64,000 nucleotides of DNA from Bacteroidota bacterium (GTDB lineage: Bacteria; Bacteroidota; Bacteroidia; Flavobacteriales; Weeksellaceae). The stretch lies in contig JAEWZO010000020.1 in NCBI GenBank assembly GCA_023458415.1, forward strand, positions 1 to 64,000, in the 5' to 3' direction. Numbering within the stretch: the first letter of the stretch is position 1; every line of letters begins with the position of its first letter. A program made the translations under genes and the position numbers. Positions 33,892 to 41,540 of this stretch are shown piece by piece. A model generated the notes under the pieces. It did no database searches and was not told the DNA's origin. It was given only the letters and a program-made list of their open reading frames with translations.

Positions 33892-34334
33892 GATTCATCC
33901 AATGGAAACCAAAACAAAGTCACCTCTTCATTGGTTTCTCCACCAATTTTTTGGTAGAATTTTATGGCGTGTACGTCTTCATTTTCGGCGTTTACAAAAA
34001 CACCTTCAATGCCTTGCTCTTTACAGAGATCAAAAAGAAAATTCATCAGGAGCGTTCCGGTTCCCTGTCGTTGAAGCTCTTCTGCAACTGCCAAATCGAA
34101 AACATAACATTCGGAATGACCATGAATAGAAGGTAAAACATACGCGGAAAGACCACCCACAACAGTATCATTGATTTCTGCAACCACAAAAAAATTGCTC
34201 TCGCTGTTTAAAATTTTTGCACAATGACTGATAGAAGGCGGTTCTGAGGATTCCATTTCAAAAACCTTTTTGAACAGTTTTGAAAGTTCCTAAACTTTGG
34301 CTTCGTCACCTTTTTTCAGTCTTGAAATTTTCAT
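33888..34334 (-). pseudogene. GNAT acetyltransferase (AAC(3)-I-like) with an in-frame stop near the N-terminus
   Basis: The reading frame starts at ATG 34334 with MKISRLKKGDEAKV, is interrupted by TAG at 34292-34290 (codon 15), and goes on as ELSKLFKKVFEMESSEPPS. The remaining open frame begins at ATG 34256 (122 aa) and holds most of the GNAT fold: VVGGLSAYVLPS, the acetyl-CoA loop AVAEELQRQGTGTLLMNFL and NAENEDVHAIKFYQKIGG. The GLSAYVLP stretch is typical of the aminoglycoside 3-N-acetyltransferase I relatives. The short form lacks the first strand and helix of the fold and may be inactive. If the stop is a sequencing error the gene is a normal 148-aa GNAT. Confidence 0.7.
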
Positions 34335-34343
34335 TTTTTTGAA

Positions 34344-34940
34344 TTAATCGGCAAACTGAATTAAAGAATTTTTGAAATGAAGATATTCCTCACGATACCT
34401 CTTCAAATCAGCTTTGGAAGCATATTTTATCCCAAAAACTTTATTGGTATGGCTCACATTTTCGGAAGTTTCTTCGTAGGCGCGACTGTAACTGCCGTCG
34501 TTGGCCTCTACCGTATAGCGTTTTACAAAAAGTCCGTTTTTCTTTTCCTCTGAAGTTTCCTTGATTCTTTCGCCCGGCATCACTTTAATGTCGGTGGGTT
34601 TTCCACTCCATTGTGGCGAAAAAATATAAAACTGAACTTTTCCATCGGGCGAAGTAAAAACTGCGCTGTCGAACCCTTCAGAATTTGTGTAGGATTTCAG
34701 TGAATTATCAGCGCTGAAGGTTTCAGGATATTCCACCTCAAACCAAGCTCCTGAAAACTTCTTGTAAGTTGCCGGAACTTTAGTTTCTGTTGAATTTGTC
34801 GCGGTTTTCGCAGTATCAGAAACCTCATTAATCACTAATGAATCGGAAGAATTCTGCGTATTTTTCACTTCGTTCTTTTGACACCCGACAAGCGAAAAAA
34901 CCACCAAAACCCCGAAAATTCTATTTATGGTTTTCTGCAT
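34344..34940 (-). CDS. Hypothetical lipoprotein
   Basis: 198 aa from ATG 34940. Lipoprotein signal MQKTINRIFGVLVVFSLVGCQ with Cys at residue 20, then a Ser/Thr/Asn-rich linker (NTQNSSDSLVINEV). The C-terminal domain of about 130 aa (TYKKFSGAWFEVEYPETFSAD ... FYIFSPQWSGKP) resembles PsbP/Mog1-like small periplasmic folds, but I cannot assign a family. Overlaps the upstream SRPBCC gene by 20 bp, so translation is probably coupled. Confidence 0.7.
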   Translation of the reverse strand: MQKTINRIFGVLVVFSLVGCQKNEVKNTQNSSDSLVINEVSDTAKTATNSTETKVPATYKKFSGAWFEVEYPETFSADNSLKSYTNSEGFDSAVFTSPDGKVQFYIFSPQWSGKPTDIKVMPGERIKETSEEKKNGLFVKRYTVEANDGSYSRAYEETSENVSHTNKVFGIKYASKADLKRYREEYLHFKNSLIQFAD

Positions 34941-35337
34941 ATTTTTCAAAACTGTGTAGAATTTTATGCCAACCGTCGCGCTGCATTTCGGCGGAGTTTT
35001 GTTTTTCAGGCTCGAAGGTTTCTTTCACTTCGGTGGTTGTGCCATCCAAAGCATTAAAAACCACATCAACTTTTCTGCCGTCATCCAGCGTGTATACGAT
35101 ATGCTTTTCAGGAATAATTTCATTAAAAATTCCGGAAAAATCGAAACCGAAACTTCCGTCTTTCGCCTCCATTCGGTGAATGAATCGTCCACCTTCTCTG
35201 AAATCACTTTTAGCAGAAGAGCATTTCCATTCTTCGGTTGCATAATACCAGTTTTTGATGTGTTCCGGCTGCGTGAAATATTCCCAAACCTCTGCCACCG
35301 GTTTCAGTATGGTGGTATCCACTGTAATTGGTTCCAT
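34921..35337 (-). CDS. SRPBCC/AHSA1-type domain protein
   Basis: 138 aa. Starts TVDTTILKPVAEVWEYFTQPEHIKNWYYAT, a very typical AHA1-like (Activator of Hsp90 ATPase homologue) beginning. It continues with GRFIHRMEAKDGSFGFDFSGIFNEI and KETFEPEKQNSAEMQRDGWHKILHSFEKY. Binds an unknown hydrophobic ligand; bacterial members rarely act on Hsp90. Probably co-transcribed with the lipoprotein gene that overlaps its 3' end. Confidence 0.88.
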   Translation of the reverse strand: MEPITVDTTILKPVAEVWEYFTQPEHIKNWYYATEEWKCSSAKSDFREGGRFIHRMEAKDGSFGFDFSGIFNEIIPEKHIVYTLDDGRKVDVVFNALDGTTTEVKETFEPEKQNSAEMQRDGWHKILHSFEKYAENHK

Positions 35338-35464
35338 ATTGTAAAATTTTCTCTAAAATAAGGAAAATGAATGACCATAGCGAAAATTTTCGATTAAAAA
35401 ATGTTCATCCCGATTTTTCACTGTAGACGGTGTTTGATTAACTCATCCGGTTATAACTCCGCTT

Positions 35465-35535
35465 TCCGCGGCAGGGATAGCAGCGAAAATCCTTTTTGTG
35501 AAACAAAAAGATTGCAGCGTATAGCCCGGTTGCAG
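35465..35535. ncRNA. Structured intergenic element, possibly a Flavo-1-type RNA/repeat
   Basis: Lies in a 263-bp gap (35338-35600) with no convincing gene. A central hairpin CTTTTTG-TGAAA-CAAAAAG (35492-35510) is enclosed by a symmetric loop. On the left is GGGATAGCAGCG, on the right GCAGCGTATAGCCC, with GGG/CCC able to pair. I recall the segment GGCAGGGATAGCAGCG and a matching right half as a frequent intergenic element in Flavobacteriia. I tentatively connect it to the Flavo-1 RNA motif from memory, not from a search. Strand not decided. A T-run follows on the + strand (35536-35541). Confidence 0.4.
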
Positions 35536-35600
35536 ATTTTTTGGAAAGTAAAAGCGGCTGCAAAAATTTGCAAGCTGCCCAAATAATATTTTAAAAGATT

Positions 35601-36041
35601 TTACTGATAATCTTTATTGTAATTAATCATCCAGCTGGTGCCGAACTTATCGCGAAGACTTCCGAAATAATCGCCCCAAAACTGATCTTCCATCGGCATT
35701 TCTACTTCGCCGCCTTCGGAAAGTTCCCGGAAAAGTCGGTCGGCCTCTTCCTTGCTGTCGGGATGAATGCTTACATAATTGTTGTCGCCAATCTGGAACG
35801 GTCTGTTGCAAAAACCGGGCATGGTGTCGCCTCCCATAAGCGTTTGCGAACCAAGATCGATACCCACGTGCATGACGCGGTTTTTTAGATCGTCGGAAAG
35901 CGGCGGCATTTCTTCGGAAGGCGGAAGATCGCCAAAACGCATGATTCCGAACTGATTAAATTCTGTCTGAAAAACTTTTTTGTAAAAATTGAAGGCCTCT
36001 TCGCAGTTGCCGTCGAAGTTGAGATAAGGATTTAGTTTCAT
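35601..36041 (-). CDS. VOC-family PhnB-like protein
   Basis: 146 aa, single glyoxalase-like module of the PhnB type: LNPYLNFDGNCEEAFNFYKKVF at the start, VMHVGIDLGSQTLMGGDTMPG in the middle, and DYFGSLRDKFGTSWMINY at the end. PhnB-like proteins usually lack the metal ligands of glyoxalase I and their job is unknown. A 12-bp tandem repeat lies directly before its ATG. Confidence 0.88.
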   Translation of the reverse strand: MKLNPYLNFDGNCEEAFNFYKKVFQTEFNQFGIMRFGDLPPSEEMPPLSDDLKNRVMHVGIDLGSQTLMGGDTMPGFCNRPFQIGDNNYVSIHPDSKEEADRLFRELSEGGEVEMPMEDQFWGDYFGSLRDKFGTSWMINYNKDYQ

Positions 36042-36049
36042 AATTGTAA

Positions 36050-36092
36050 GGTTAAGTTTGAGGTTAAGTTTGAGGTTAAGTTTGAGGTTAAG
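36050..36092. repeat. Tandem repeat, 12-bp unit GGTTAAGTTTGA, 3.6 copies
   Basis: Three perfect units plus seven bases. It starts 8 bp before the VOC gene ATG and contains the stop codon of the NTF2-like gene. Copy number could vary and change the spacing between the two genes. Confidence 0.9.
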
Positions 36093-36456
36093 ATTTAGTG
36101 TTTTGACTTGATTGGTCCATCACCATATAAGAAGTCAGGTTGGTAATTTTACCGTTTTTGATGGTGTAAACATCGGCAAAGTGGGATTTTTCGGTTTTGC
36201 CGTTTCGCTCGGTAATCATGGAACCGGTTCCGATGACTACGTCTACTTCAGCGATTAAATGAGTGACCTTCTGTTCAATCACTTTATCAGGTCCGCCTTC
36301 ATTTAAAAAATTTCGAAGAGTTTGTTTGCCGAGCAAATCTTCCATTCCGAAACCCGGCCAGTTAACGCGGATGTTCTCATCCACTACTTCGTACGCTAAG
36401 TCGTTATTCACAAAGAGATTTTCGATAAACTGTTGGGCGATTTTTTTATTTTCCAT
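36088..36456 (-). CDS. NTF2-like (SnoaL-type) protein
   Basis: 122 aa cone-shaped NTF2-like fold: an N-terminal helix (NKKIAQQFIENLFVNNDLAYEVVDENIRVNWP) followed by strands (VTHLIAEVDVVIGTGSMIT ... HFADVYTIKNGKITNLTSYMV). The HFADVYTIKNGKI end is typical of SnoaL-like and ketosteroid-isomerase-like proteins. Enzyme or binding role cannot be told. Part of the one-directional array behind the Crp/Fnr gene. Confidence 0.82.
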   Translation of the reverse strand: MENKKIAQQFIENLFVNNDLAYEVVDENIRVNWPGFGMEDLLGKQTLRNFLNEGGPDKVIEQKVTHLIAEVDVVIGTGSMITERNGKTEKSHFADVYTIKNGKITNLTSYMVMDQSSQNTKS

Positions 36457-36493
36457 TGTATTAAATTTTGTTTGAATAAATTAATTGAACTAA

Positions 36494-36949
36494 CTATTTT
36501 ATCGCACCTTCTTTTCCCAAAAGTCGGCGCTGATATCCAAGCTGACCGGCATGATAAATTTCATGCAACATTAATGCAGCAAGGTCTTCGGTAAATTTTG
36601 GGTCAGTTTCTTTGAGAATGCTGAAAATACGGTTCAGTTCCTTTTCGGAATCTTTGTAATAGTTTATCAGGTTTTCGAATGGCGTAAGGTTTTGCACATG
36701 ATTTTCCGGCTTTTCACCACGGTTGTACACAGAAAATTCTTCTTCGTTCCAGACCGGATTTCCACCCAGAATCGAAATCATTGCATTGCGCACTTGAATT
36801 AAATGACCTAAAACCCAGTTCGCCGGATTCGCGTTTCCATTTGGAAAAACAAGGGATTCTTCATTAGAAATTCCTGCGATATTTTTGGAAATCACACTGC
36901 TGTTGAATCCGAACTGAATTTTTAGAAATTGAAGGGTATTGGCTTCCAT
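36494..36949 (-). CDS. DinB-family protein
   Basis: 151 aa four-helix bundle. Conserved features are NWVLGHLIQVRNAMISILGG in the first half with the metal-ligand His, and LAALMLHEIYHAGQLGYQRRLLG near the C-terminus with the HxxxH pair. Many such proteins are nickel/zinc-dependent thiol (bacillithiol or mycothiol) transferases of the DinB/YfiT type. The substrate here is unknown. Confidence 0.85.
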   Translation of the reverse strand: MEANTLQFLKIQFGFNSSVISKNIAGISNEESLVFPNGNANPANWVLGHLIQVRNAMISILGGNPVWNEEEFSVYNRGEKPENHVQNLTPFENLINYYKDSEKELNRIFSILKETDPKFTEDLAALMLHEIYHAGQLGYQRRLLGKEGAIK

Positions 36950-37025
36950 TATTTTCCTGCTTTAAATCTGTAAACCAAATTTAGAAGAAAAATCATTTCG
37001 CCGCACTTGCCATAGGACAAGAAAA

Positions 37026-37352
37026 TTATCCCTTTATCATCGTAAGCAACATTTTGTACTTTTCGACAGCGAGTAAAGCGTGCGGAACCGTAGCCGGTAA
37101 AATAACCGACTGTCCTTCCGACAGTACCGATTTTTCGCCGCCAATAGTAATTTCCACAGTCCCTTCCAACACTTCTACCAAAGCATCAAAAGGTGTTGAA
37201 TGCTCTGAAAGTCCTTCGCCTTTATCGAATGAGAAAAGTGTAATATTTCCCGCTTCATTTTTCAAGACCTGTTTGCTCACCACGCCTCCGTCGGAATAAT
37301 CAATCATTTCTTTGAAACTGAAAACGCGTGCTTTTTCGAATGTTTTTGCCAT
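37026..37352 (-). CDS. Cupin-domain protein
   Basis: 108 aa, one double-stranded beta-helix. Metal-site region: GEGLSEHSTPFDALVEVLEG followed by ESQ-like LSEGQSVILPATVPHAL with the second His. Small cupins of this kind bind or convert small molecules or act as stress regulators. Located 12 bp after the Crp/Fnr gene, so likely in its operon. Confidence 0.87.
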   Translation of the reverse strand: MAKTFEKARVFSFKEMIDYSDGGVVSKQVLKNEAGNITLFSFDKGEGLSEHSTPFDALVEVLEGTVEITIGGEKSVLSEGQSVILPATVPHALLAVEKYKMLLTMIKG

Positions 37353-37363
37353 AATATTTTGAA

Positions 37364-37930
37364 TTAAATTTCTCTTCTTATTCTGCTTAAAGAAGAATCT
37401 GTGATGCCTAGATACGATGCAATCTGTTTCAGCGGTGCATATTTTATGATGTCAGGTTTTTCTTTCATCAGTTTCAAATACCGTTCAGAAGCTGTTTTGG
37501 TAATCACGTCCAATGAACGCTGCTTCATGGAAAAAACCTGATAAGAGAACCACATTCTGCCCCATTCGCGAAACCCCTCAATTTCGTGGAACAGTTGCTG
37601 AAAGTCGCCGTACTGAATTTTAAGAAGTTCACAATCCGTCACTGCCTGCAAACTTTCCTGTGAAGGTTCTTTTCTGAAAAGCGAAGACGAAAGTATCACA
37701 ATATCATTCTCCACAAAAAATTCGGTTGTGATTTCGTTGTTATCAAAATCGTGCACATAAGCCCGAACTAATCCTTTGGTTAGGATATAATACTCGTCGG
37801 CTATTTCGCCCTCCTTCATCAGAAATTCATTCTTTTTGAATGTAACCGATTGATGAAATGCTGAAATTTTCTCCAGTTCTTCCGATGAAATTAAGGGGTG
37901 TTGGTAAACGAAATTGAGAGACTGGATCAT
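37364..37930 (-). CDS. Crp/Fnr-family transcription regulator
   Basis: 188 aa from ATG 37930; the GTG one codon earlier is unlikely. N-terminal cyclic-nucleotide-binding-like beta roll (KKNEFLMKEGEIADEYYILTKGLVRAYV) and a long dimer helix. The C-terminal winged helix-turn-helix ends in PLKQIASYLGITDSSLSRIRREI. There are no Cys residues for an iron-sulfur cluster, so it is not FNR-like in oxygen sensing. Effector unknown. It is first in the array of small genes running down to about 30.6 kb and may control it. A 12-bp palindrome lies just upstream. Confidence 0.9.
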   Translation of the reverse strand: MIQSLNFVYQHPLISSEELEKISAFHQSVTFKKNEFLMKEGEIADEYYILTKGLVRAYVHDFDNNEITTEFFVENDIVILSSSLFRKEPSQESLQAVTDCELLKIQYGDFQQLFHEIEGFREWGRMWFSYQVFSMKQRSLDVITKTASERYLKLMKEKPDIIKYAPLKQIASYLGITDSSLSRIRREI

Positions 37931-37942
37931 CACACCAAATTA

Positions 37943-37954
37943 CGAAATATTTCG
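37943..37954. promoter_or_regulatory. Palindrome CGAAATATTTCG before the Crp/Fnr gene
   Basis: Perfect 12-bp palindrome, 13 bp upstream of the ATG at 37930, overlapping the probable promoter. Candidate operator for autoregulation; it does not match the classical TTGA-N6-TCAA Crp/Fnr site. Confidence 0.4.
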
Positions 37955-38252
37955 GTGCATCCACTGCAAAAAAAAATTAGTGATTTTCTGCTGAATATAA
38001 AATTTTAGGCTGAACAAAAACATCTACAAGAAATTAATTGTGATTTTTTAATAGAGAAATCCAAAACAAATTTCTCGAGTATTCTTCTCTATCACAATGA
38101 ATTAGAAAATGTCCACCCTTTTGTCCAGCCCTATTTTTTCCTTATTACTAAACTGAAGAACTATTTTAGCTCAATAGAATTAATGATGGCTTTGGTAAAA
38201 ACTAAGACCACACAAGTGATGAAAAAATAGTGAGATTTTTCGGATTGGAGCG

Positions 38253-38288
38253 ACCGGGGACTGTGCAAAATGCAGTTTCCGGTTTTTT
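38253..38288 (+). terminator. Orphan + strand terminator
   Basis: Stem ACCGGGGACTG / CAGTTTCCGGT (two G-T pairs) followed by T6. No + strand gene upstream within the gap, suggesting a small RNA or peptide gene. Confidence 0.7.
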
Positions 38289-38307
38289 GTGATAAGCTAG
38301 AAAAAAA

Positions 38308-38338
38308 AATCGGCTCACCATTGCTGATGAACCGATTT
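38308..38338 (-). terminator. Terminator of the DoxX gene
   Basis: Stem AAATCGGCTCA / TGAACCGATTT (one mismatch) with a long T-run on the minus strand. Confidence 0.75.
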
Positions 38339-38367
38339 CTGTTAACTATTTAAATTCAAACTATTTT

Positions 38368-38769
38368 TTAATCCCACTTGCTTTTGGTAGACATTCCGAA
38401 CTTTCCGCCACCGGTAAACCAAAGCGCCAAAGCGCCAAAGAAAAACAGTGCCTGTACTTCCAGCGCCCACGCTCCCACTTCGGTCAGTTTTCCGATTTTG
38501 TCCATTGCAGCAGTCATTACAACCACGACCATTGTTCCGGCAAGAAGTAAAGCTGCCAAACGCGTTCTGTAACCCACAATCAGCATTAAAGGCGCAATTA
38601 TTTCACCCAGATAAACCAGATATGCCAGAAATGAAGGCAGTCCGTTTTTCTCGAAAACACCTTCAATAAAACCGGTTCCATTCTGGATTTTTGCAATTCC
38701 GTGAAGAAGCATCAGCATTCCTAAAGATATCCGTAGGATCATCAGTCCCAAATCGTGATTTTTTGCCAT
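38368..38769 (-). CDS. DoxX family membrane protein
   Basis: 133 aa, four membrane helices. Classical DoxX sequence: LGLMILRISLGMLMLLHGIAKIQNGTGFIEGVFEKNGLP, then FLAYLVYLGEIIAPLMLIVGYRTRLAALLLAGTMVVVVMTA. Members associate with thiol-redox and detoxification proteins; the precise activity is not known. Single gene with its own terminator. Confidence 0.92.
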   Translation of the reverse strand: MAKNHDLGLMILRISLGMLMLLHGIAKIQNGTGFIEGVFEKNGLPSFLAYLVYLGEIIAPLMLIVGYRTRLAALLLAGTMVVVVMTAAMDKIGKLTEVGAWALEVQALFFFGALALWFTGGGKFGMSTKSKWD

Positions 38770-38825
38770 ATCAGTTTATTTTATGCAAAATTAGTTCTGA
38801 AAAAAATGTGGTGCATTGACCTATG

Positions 38826-39947
38826 TTAAGATTCTTCGAAATCTTCGTCTTCTGCTTCGGAAAGATCAGTTCCGGTAACGGCTTCCACTGCTGCTTCACG
38901 GTTCTCTACCAAAAGTTCGGTTCCGGGCAGCTGGCCGCGTTCCATTTTGTAAATTCCATAGAAAATTCCCGGAAGGGAAAGTAGAAGCGGACCGAAAACC
39001 AAGCCCATCACACCAAATAACTGTAACCCGAGAATCACACCGAAAACGGTAATAATCGGATGAATGTCGGCCATTTTCTTCAGAATGGTAAAACGCAGGA
39101 CATTATCAATTCCACCCACTAAAATCAGGCAGTAAAGTCCAAGAAGTAATCCGTTGTTTACATCGCCGATGGCCATTTGATAAATAGTGATCGGTACCCA
39201 AACCACCATCGTTCCAACCACAGGAATTATGGAAGCAACACCGGTCATCAATCCCCAGAACACCGCATTTTCAACTCCGAAAATAAGATATCCGATGATC
39301 GCAATAATTGCCTGACTCACCGCTAATATTGGAACTCCGTATGCGTTAGATTTGATAAGATCAAAATTCTGCTTCAGGAAAAATTCTTTGGAATCATTTG
39401 AAAACGGCAACATTTCCCAAACAGCGGCTTCCATTTTGCGGCTTCCGGTCAGCAAAAACCATAGGATGAACAGCGCAGTAAAAATATTGGCAAAAAGCTG
39501 ACCTACCCAGTTGAGCGTAGAAGGAACATAACCGAGAACTTTATTCACGATGTTCATAATCTGCTGATTATCAAATTCAAAATTGAATCTCTGCAGCAGT
39601 TCCTGATTTTGAATCCACTTCAAAACCGGCTGAAATCTCTGAATGAGTTCCTGTGGATTTTTGACCTGCTCGTTGATCTGAGGAATCAGGATTTCAAGAA
39701 TAATCCAGATTGGAACGGCAAAGGAAATGATGATGAGAAACAGAATCAAAGTTGTCGCCAAATTTTTGTTCCACTTTCTTTTCTCCACCAGATTGAGGTA
39801 GAAACGGCGCGTCACCACGTAAAGCGCAACGGCGCCCAACATCCCGGAAAGGAAATATTTGAGCTCCACTGTGATGAGGAGTACGAGCAGCATACACAGA
39901 AAAATGAGTCCGCGCTGTACAGTGGTATTTCTGAAAATCTTTTGCAT
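38826..39947 (-). CDS. AI-2E family transporter (TqsA/YdiK-like)
   Basis: 373 aa from ATG 39947. The longer frame to 40034 begins with a non-hydrophobic, non-conserved stretch. About eight membrane helices. Motifs: FLLTGSRKMEAAVWEMLPFS, VPILAVSQAIIAIIGYLIFG, FWGLMTGVASIIPVVGTMVVWVPI and GVILGLQLFGVMGLVFGPLLLSL. The family includes Na+/H+ antiporters and a proposed autoinducer-2 exporter; the substrate here is unknown. Acidic C-terminal tail. Confidence 0.9.
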   Translation of the reverse strand: MQKIFRNTTVQRGLIFLCMLLVLLITVELKYFLSGMLGAVALYVVTRRFYLNLVEKRKWNKNLATTLILFLIIISFAVPIWIILEILIPQINEQVKNPQELIQRFQPVLKWIQNQELLQRFNFEFDNQQIMNIVNKVLGYVPSTLNWVGQLFANIFTALFILWFLLTGSRKMEAAVWEMLPFSNDSKEFFLKQNFDLIKSNAYGVPILAVSQAIIAIIGYLIFGVENAVFWGLMTGVASIIPVVGTMVVWVPITIYQMAIGDVNNGLLLGLYCLILVGGIDNVLRFTILKKMADIHPIITVFGVILGLQLFGVMGLVFGPLLLSLPGIFYGIYKMERGQLPGTELLVENREAAVEAVTGTDLSEAEDEDFEES

Positions 39948-40037
39948 AGTTATTTTTTGTTGCTCAAATTTAATCCAAAAAAAACTGAACTGCACGTATA
40001 ATCTGCAATTCAGTCTTAAATATTTTTGTGGCAAGTC

Positions 40038-40583
40038 TTAGAATTTGTTCACCCAGTTTTCGTAGGCAGAAATCCAGGATTTCAGGAACTCCTCAGTTTT
40101 TTCCACAACGGTTACGCCGTCTTCCTTGAAAATCTGTGAGGAATTACCAATGTAAGCTTCAGGCTGCTGCATCAATGGAACATCCACGAAAACAAACGCC
40201 TGACGGATATGATGATTGGCTGCCAAACCACCCAGTGCACTTACTGATGAAGTAACCACTGCACCCGGTTTCCCCGGCCAAACGCTGCTTCCGTAAGGTC
40301 TTGAAGCCACATCAATTGCATTTTTCAAAGCGGCAGGAATAGTTCTGTTGTATTCCGGAGAAACTACTAAAATACCGTCTGCATTTTTGATTTTTTCGCG
40401 GAAGTCGGTCCATTCCTGTGGCGGGTTACTGTCCAGATCTTCGTTGTATAAAGGAAGATTTCCTATTTCTACAATTTCAAGATCAAGGTTGTCAGATGAA
40501 AGTCTGCTAAGTTCGTTGGCGATTTTTCGGTTGAAAGATTCTTTTCTCAAACTTCCTACCAGTACTGCAATTTTTTTTGACAT
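40038..40583 (-). CDS. NADPH-dependent FMN reductase (flavodoxin-like)
   Basis: 181 aa. Flavodoxin-like fold with the FMN phosphate loop VGSLRKESFNRKIA at 9-22. Conserved SPEYNRTIPAALKNAIDVASRP contacts the isoalloxazine ring, and PGAVVTSSVSALGG follows. Reduces FMN, quinones, azo dyes or chromate with NADPH; physiological acceptor unknown. Sits 29 bp downstream of an SDR gene, probably in one unit. Confidence 0.93.
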   Translation of the reverse strand: MSKKIAVLVGSLRKESFNRKIANELSRLSSDNLDLEIVEIGNLPLYNEDLDSNPPQEWTDFREKIKNADGILVVSPEYNRTIPAALKNAIDVASRPYGSSVWPGKPGAVVTSSVSALGGLAANHHIRQAFVFVDVPLMQQPEAYIGNSSQIFKEDGVTVVEKTEEFLKSWISAYENWVNKF

Positions 40584-40612
40584 ATTTCTTTATTTTTTTA
40601 ATGTTGAATTTG

Positions 40613-41368
40613 TTATACTGCAAGATATCCACCGTCCACAGGATAATAAGATCCGGTTACGAAAGAAGCATCATCTGAAGCCAGGAACAGCAACATAGCC
40701 GCAATTTCTTCCGGCTCACCAAGACGTCCGAAAGCGTGTTTTGTTTCCAGGAAATTCAAAGCTTCTTTGCCCATCGCTTCCTCACTTACCATTCCGCTGT
40801 AAACGAAACCGGGTCCTACCGCGTTAATTCTCACTTTATCAGGAGCATATTCCCACGCTGCAGATTTGGTTAAACCTACCACACCGTGCTTTGCAGCAAC
40901 ATAACCTGCAGAATTAGCAAAACCTGCCTGTCCAAGAATGGATGCGATGTTGATGATGCTTCCGGAACCGTTTTTCACCATTTCCGGAATTTGGTACTTC
41001 ATTCCGTAGAAAACACCTGAAAGGTTTATATCCACAACTTTCTTCCAGCCTTCCAGCGACATATCCGCAGCTTTGTTGATTTCACCACCGATACCCGCGT
41101 TATTTACCGCGATATCAAGTTTTCCGAAAGCTATAATGGTTTCTTTTACCAGATTTTCGTTATCTTCCGGACTGGAAGTATCAGCCTTTACAAAGATGGC
41201 GTCACCACCTGCAGCTTTAATTTCATCAACTACTTTGTTTCCGTTTTCTTCATTAATGTCGCTTACCACCACTTTAGCCCCTTCTTTTGCAAATAGCAAA
41301 GCTGTAGATTTTCCGATTCCTGATGCGGCGCCGGTAATGATGGCCACCTTGTTTTCTAACTTTTTCAT
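40613..41368 (-). CDS. Short-chain dehydrogenase/reductase (glucose 1-dehydrogenase-like)
   Basis: 251 aa classical SDR. NAD(P) motif TGAASGIGKS at 13-22, DINEENG after the second strand (acidic, favouring NAD), NNAGIGG at about 91. Catalytic Ser lies in SIINIASILG, Tyr-Lys in YVAAKHG, and the C-terminal DDASFVTGSYYPVDGGYLAV closes the fold. Substrate unknown; the glucose dehydrogenase name is only by resemblance. Confidence 0.93.
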   Translation of the reverse strand: MKKLENKVAIITGAASGIGKSTALLFAKEGAKVVVSDINEENGNKVVDEIKAAGGDAIFVKADTSSPEDNENLVKETIIAFGKLDIAVNNAGIGGEINKAADMSLEGWKKVVDINLSGVFYGMKYQIPEMVKNGSGSIINIASILGQAGFANSAGYVAAKHGVVGLTKSAAWEYAPDKVRINAVGPGFVYSGMVSEEAMGKEALNFLETKHAFGRLGEPEEIAAMLLFLASDDASFVTGSYYPVDGGYLAV

Positions 41369-41540
41369 AAGATTTATTTTGATGTTTATAAATTTACTGA
41401 TGTTTAAAACGGAACTGCGTTAAAAAAGCGTTAGATTTTTCTTTACACTCCGTTAAAATTTCTTTGGTAAAATTACGCACATTAAAACCCCTGGACATTG
41501 ATGTATGTTAAGTTCATCCAGTAAGGTCAACTTTTCCGAA

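Larger units (their letters stand above)
37955..38367. other. Gene-free stretch with two terminators and a possible short + strand transcript
   Basis: No convincing protein gene. A 14-codon frame (38186-38230, MALVKTKTTQVMKK) is the only start-to-stop reading with coding look. It is followed by a strong + strand terminator at 38253-38288 although no annotated + gene precedes it. The rest is A/T-rich. Confidence 0.5.

Noticed and set aside
35401..35586. 61-aa + frame in the 35.5-kb gap
   Set aside because: It only reads through the structured repeat element; such frames are common artefacts of that element.
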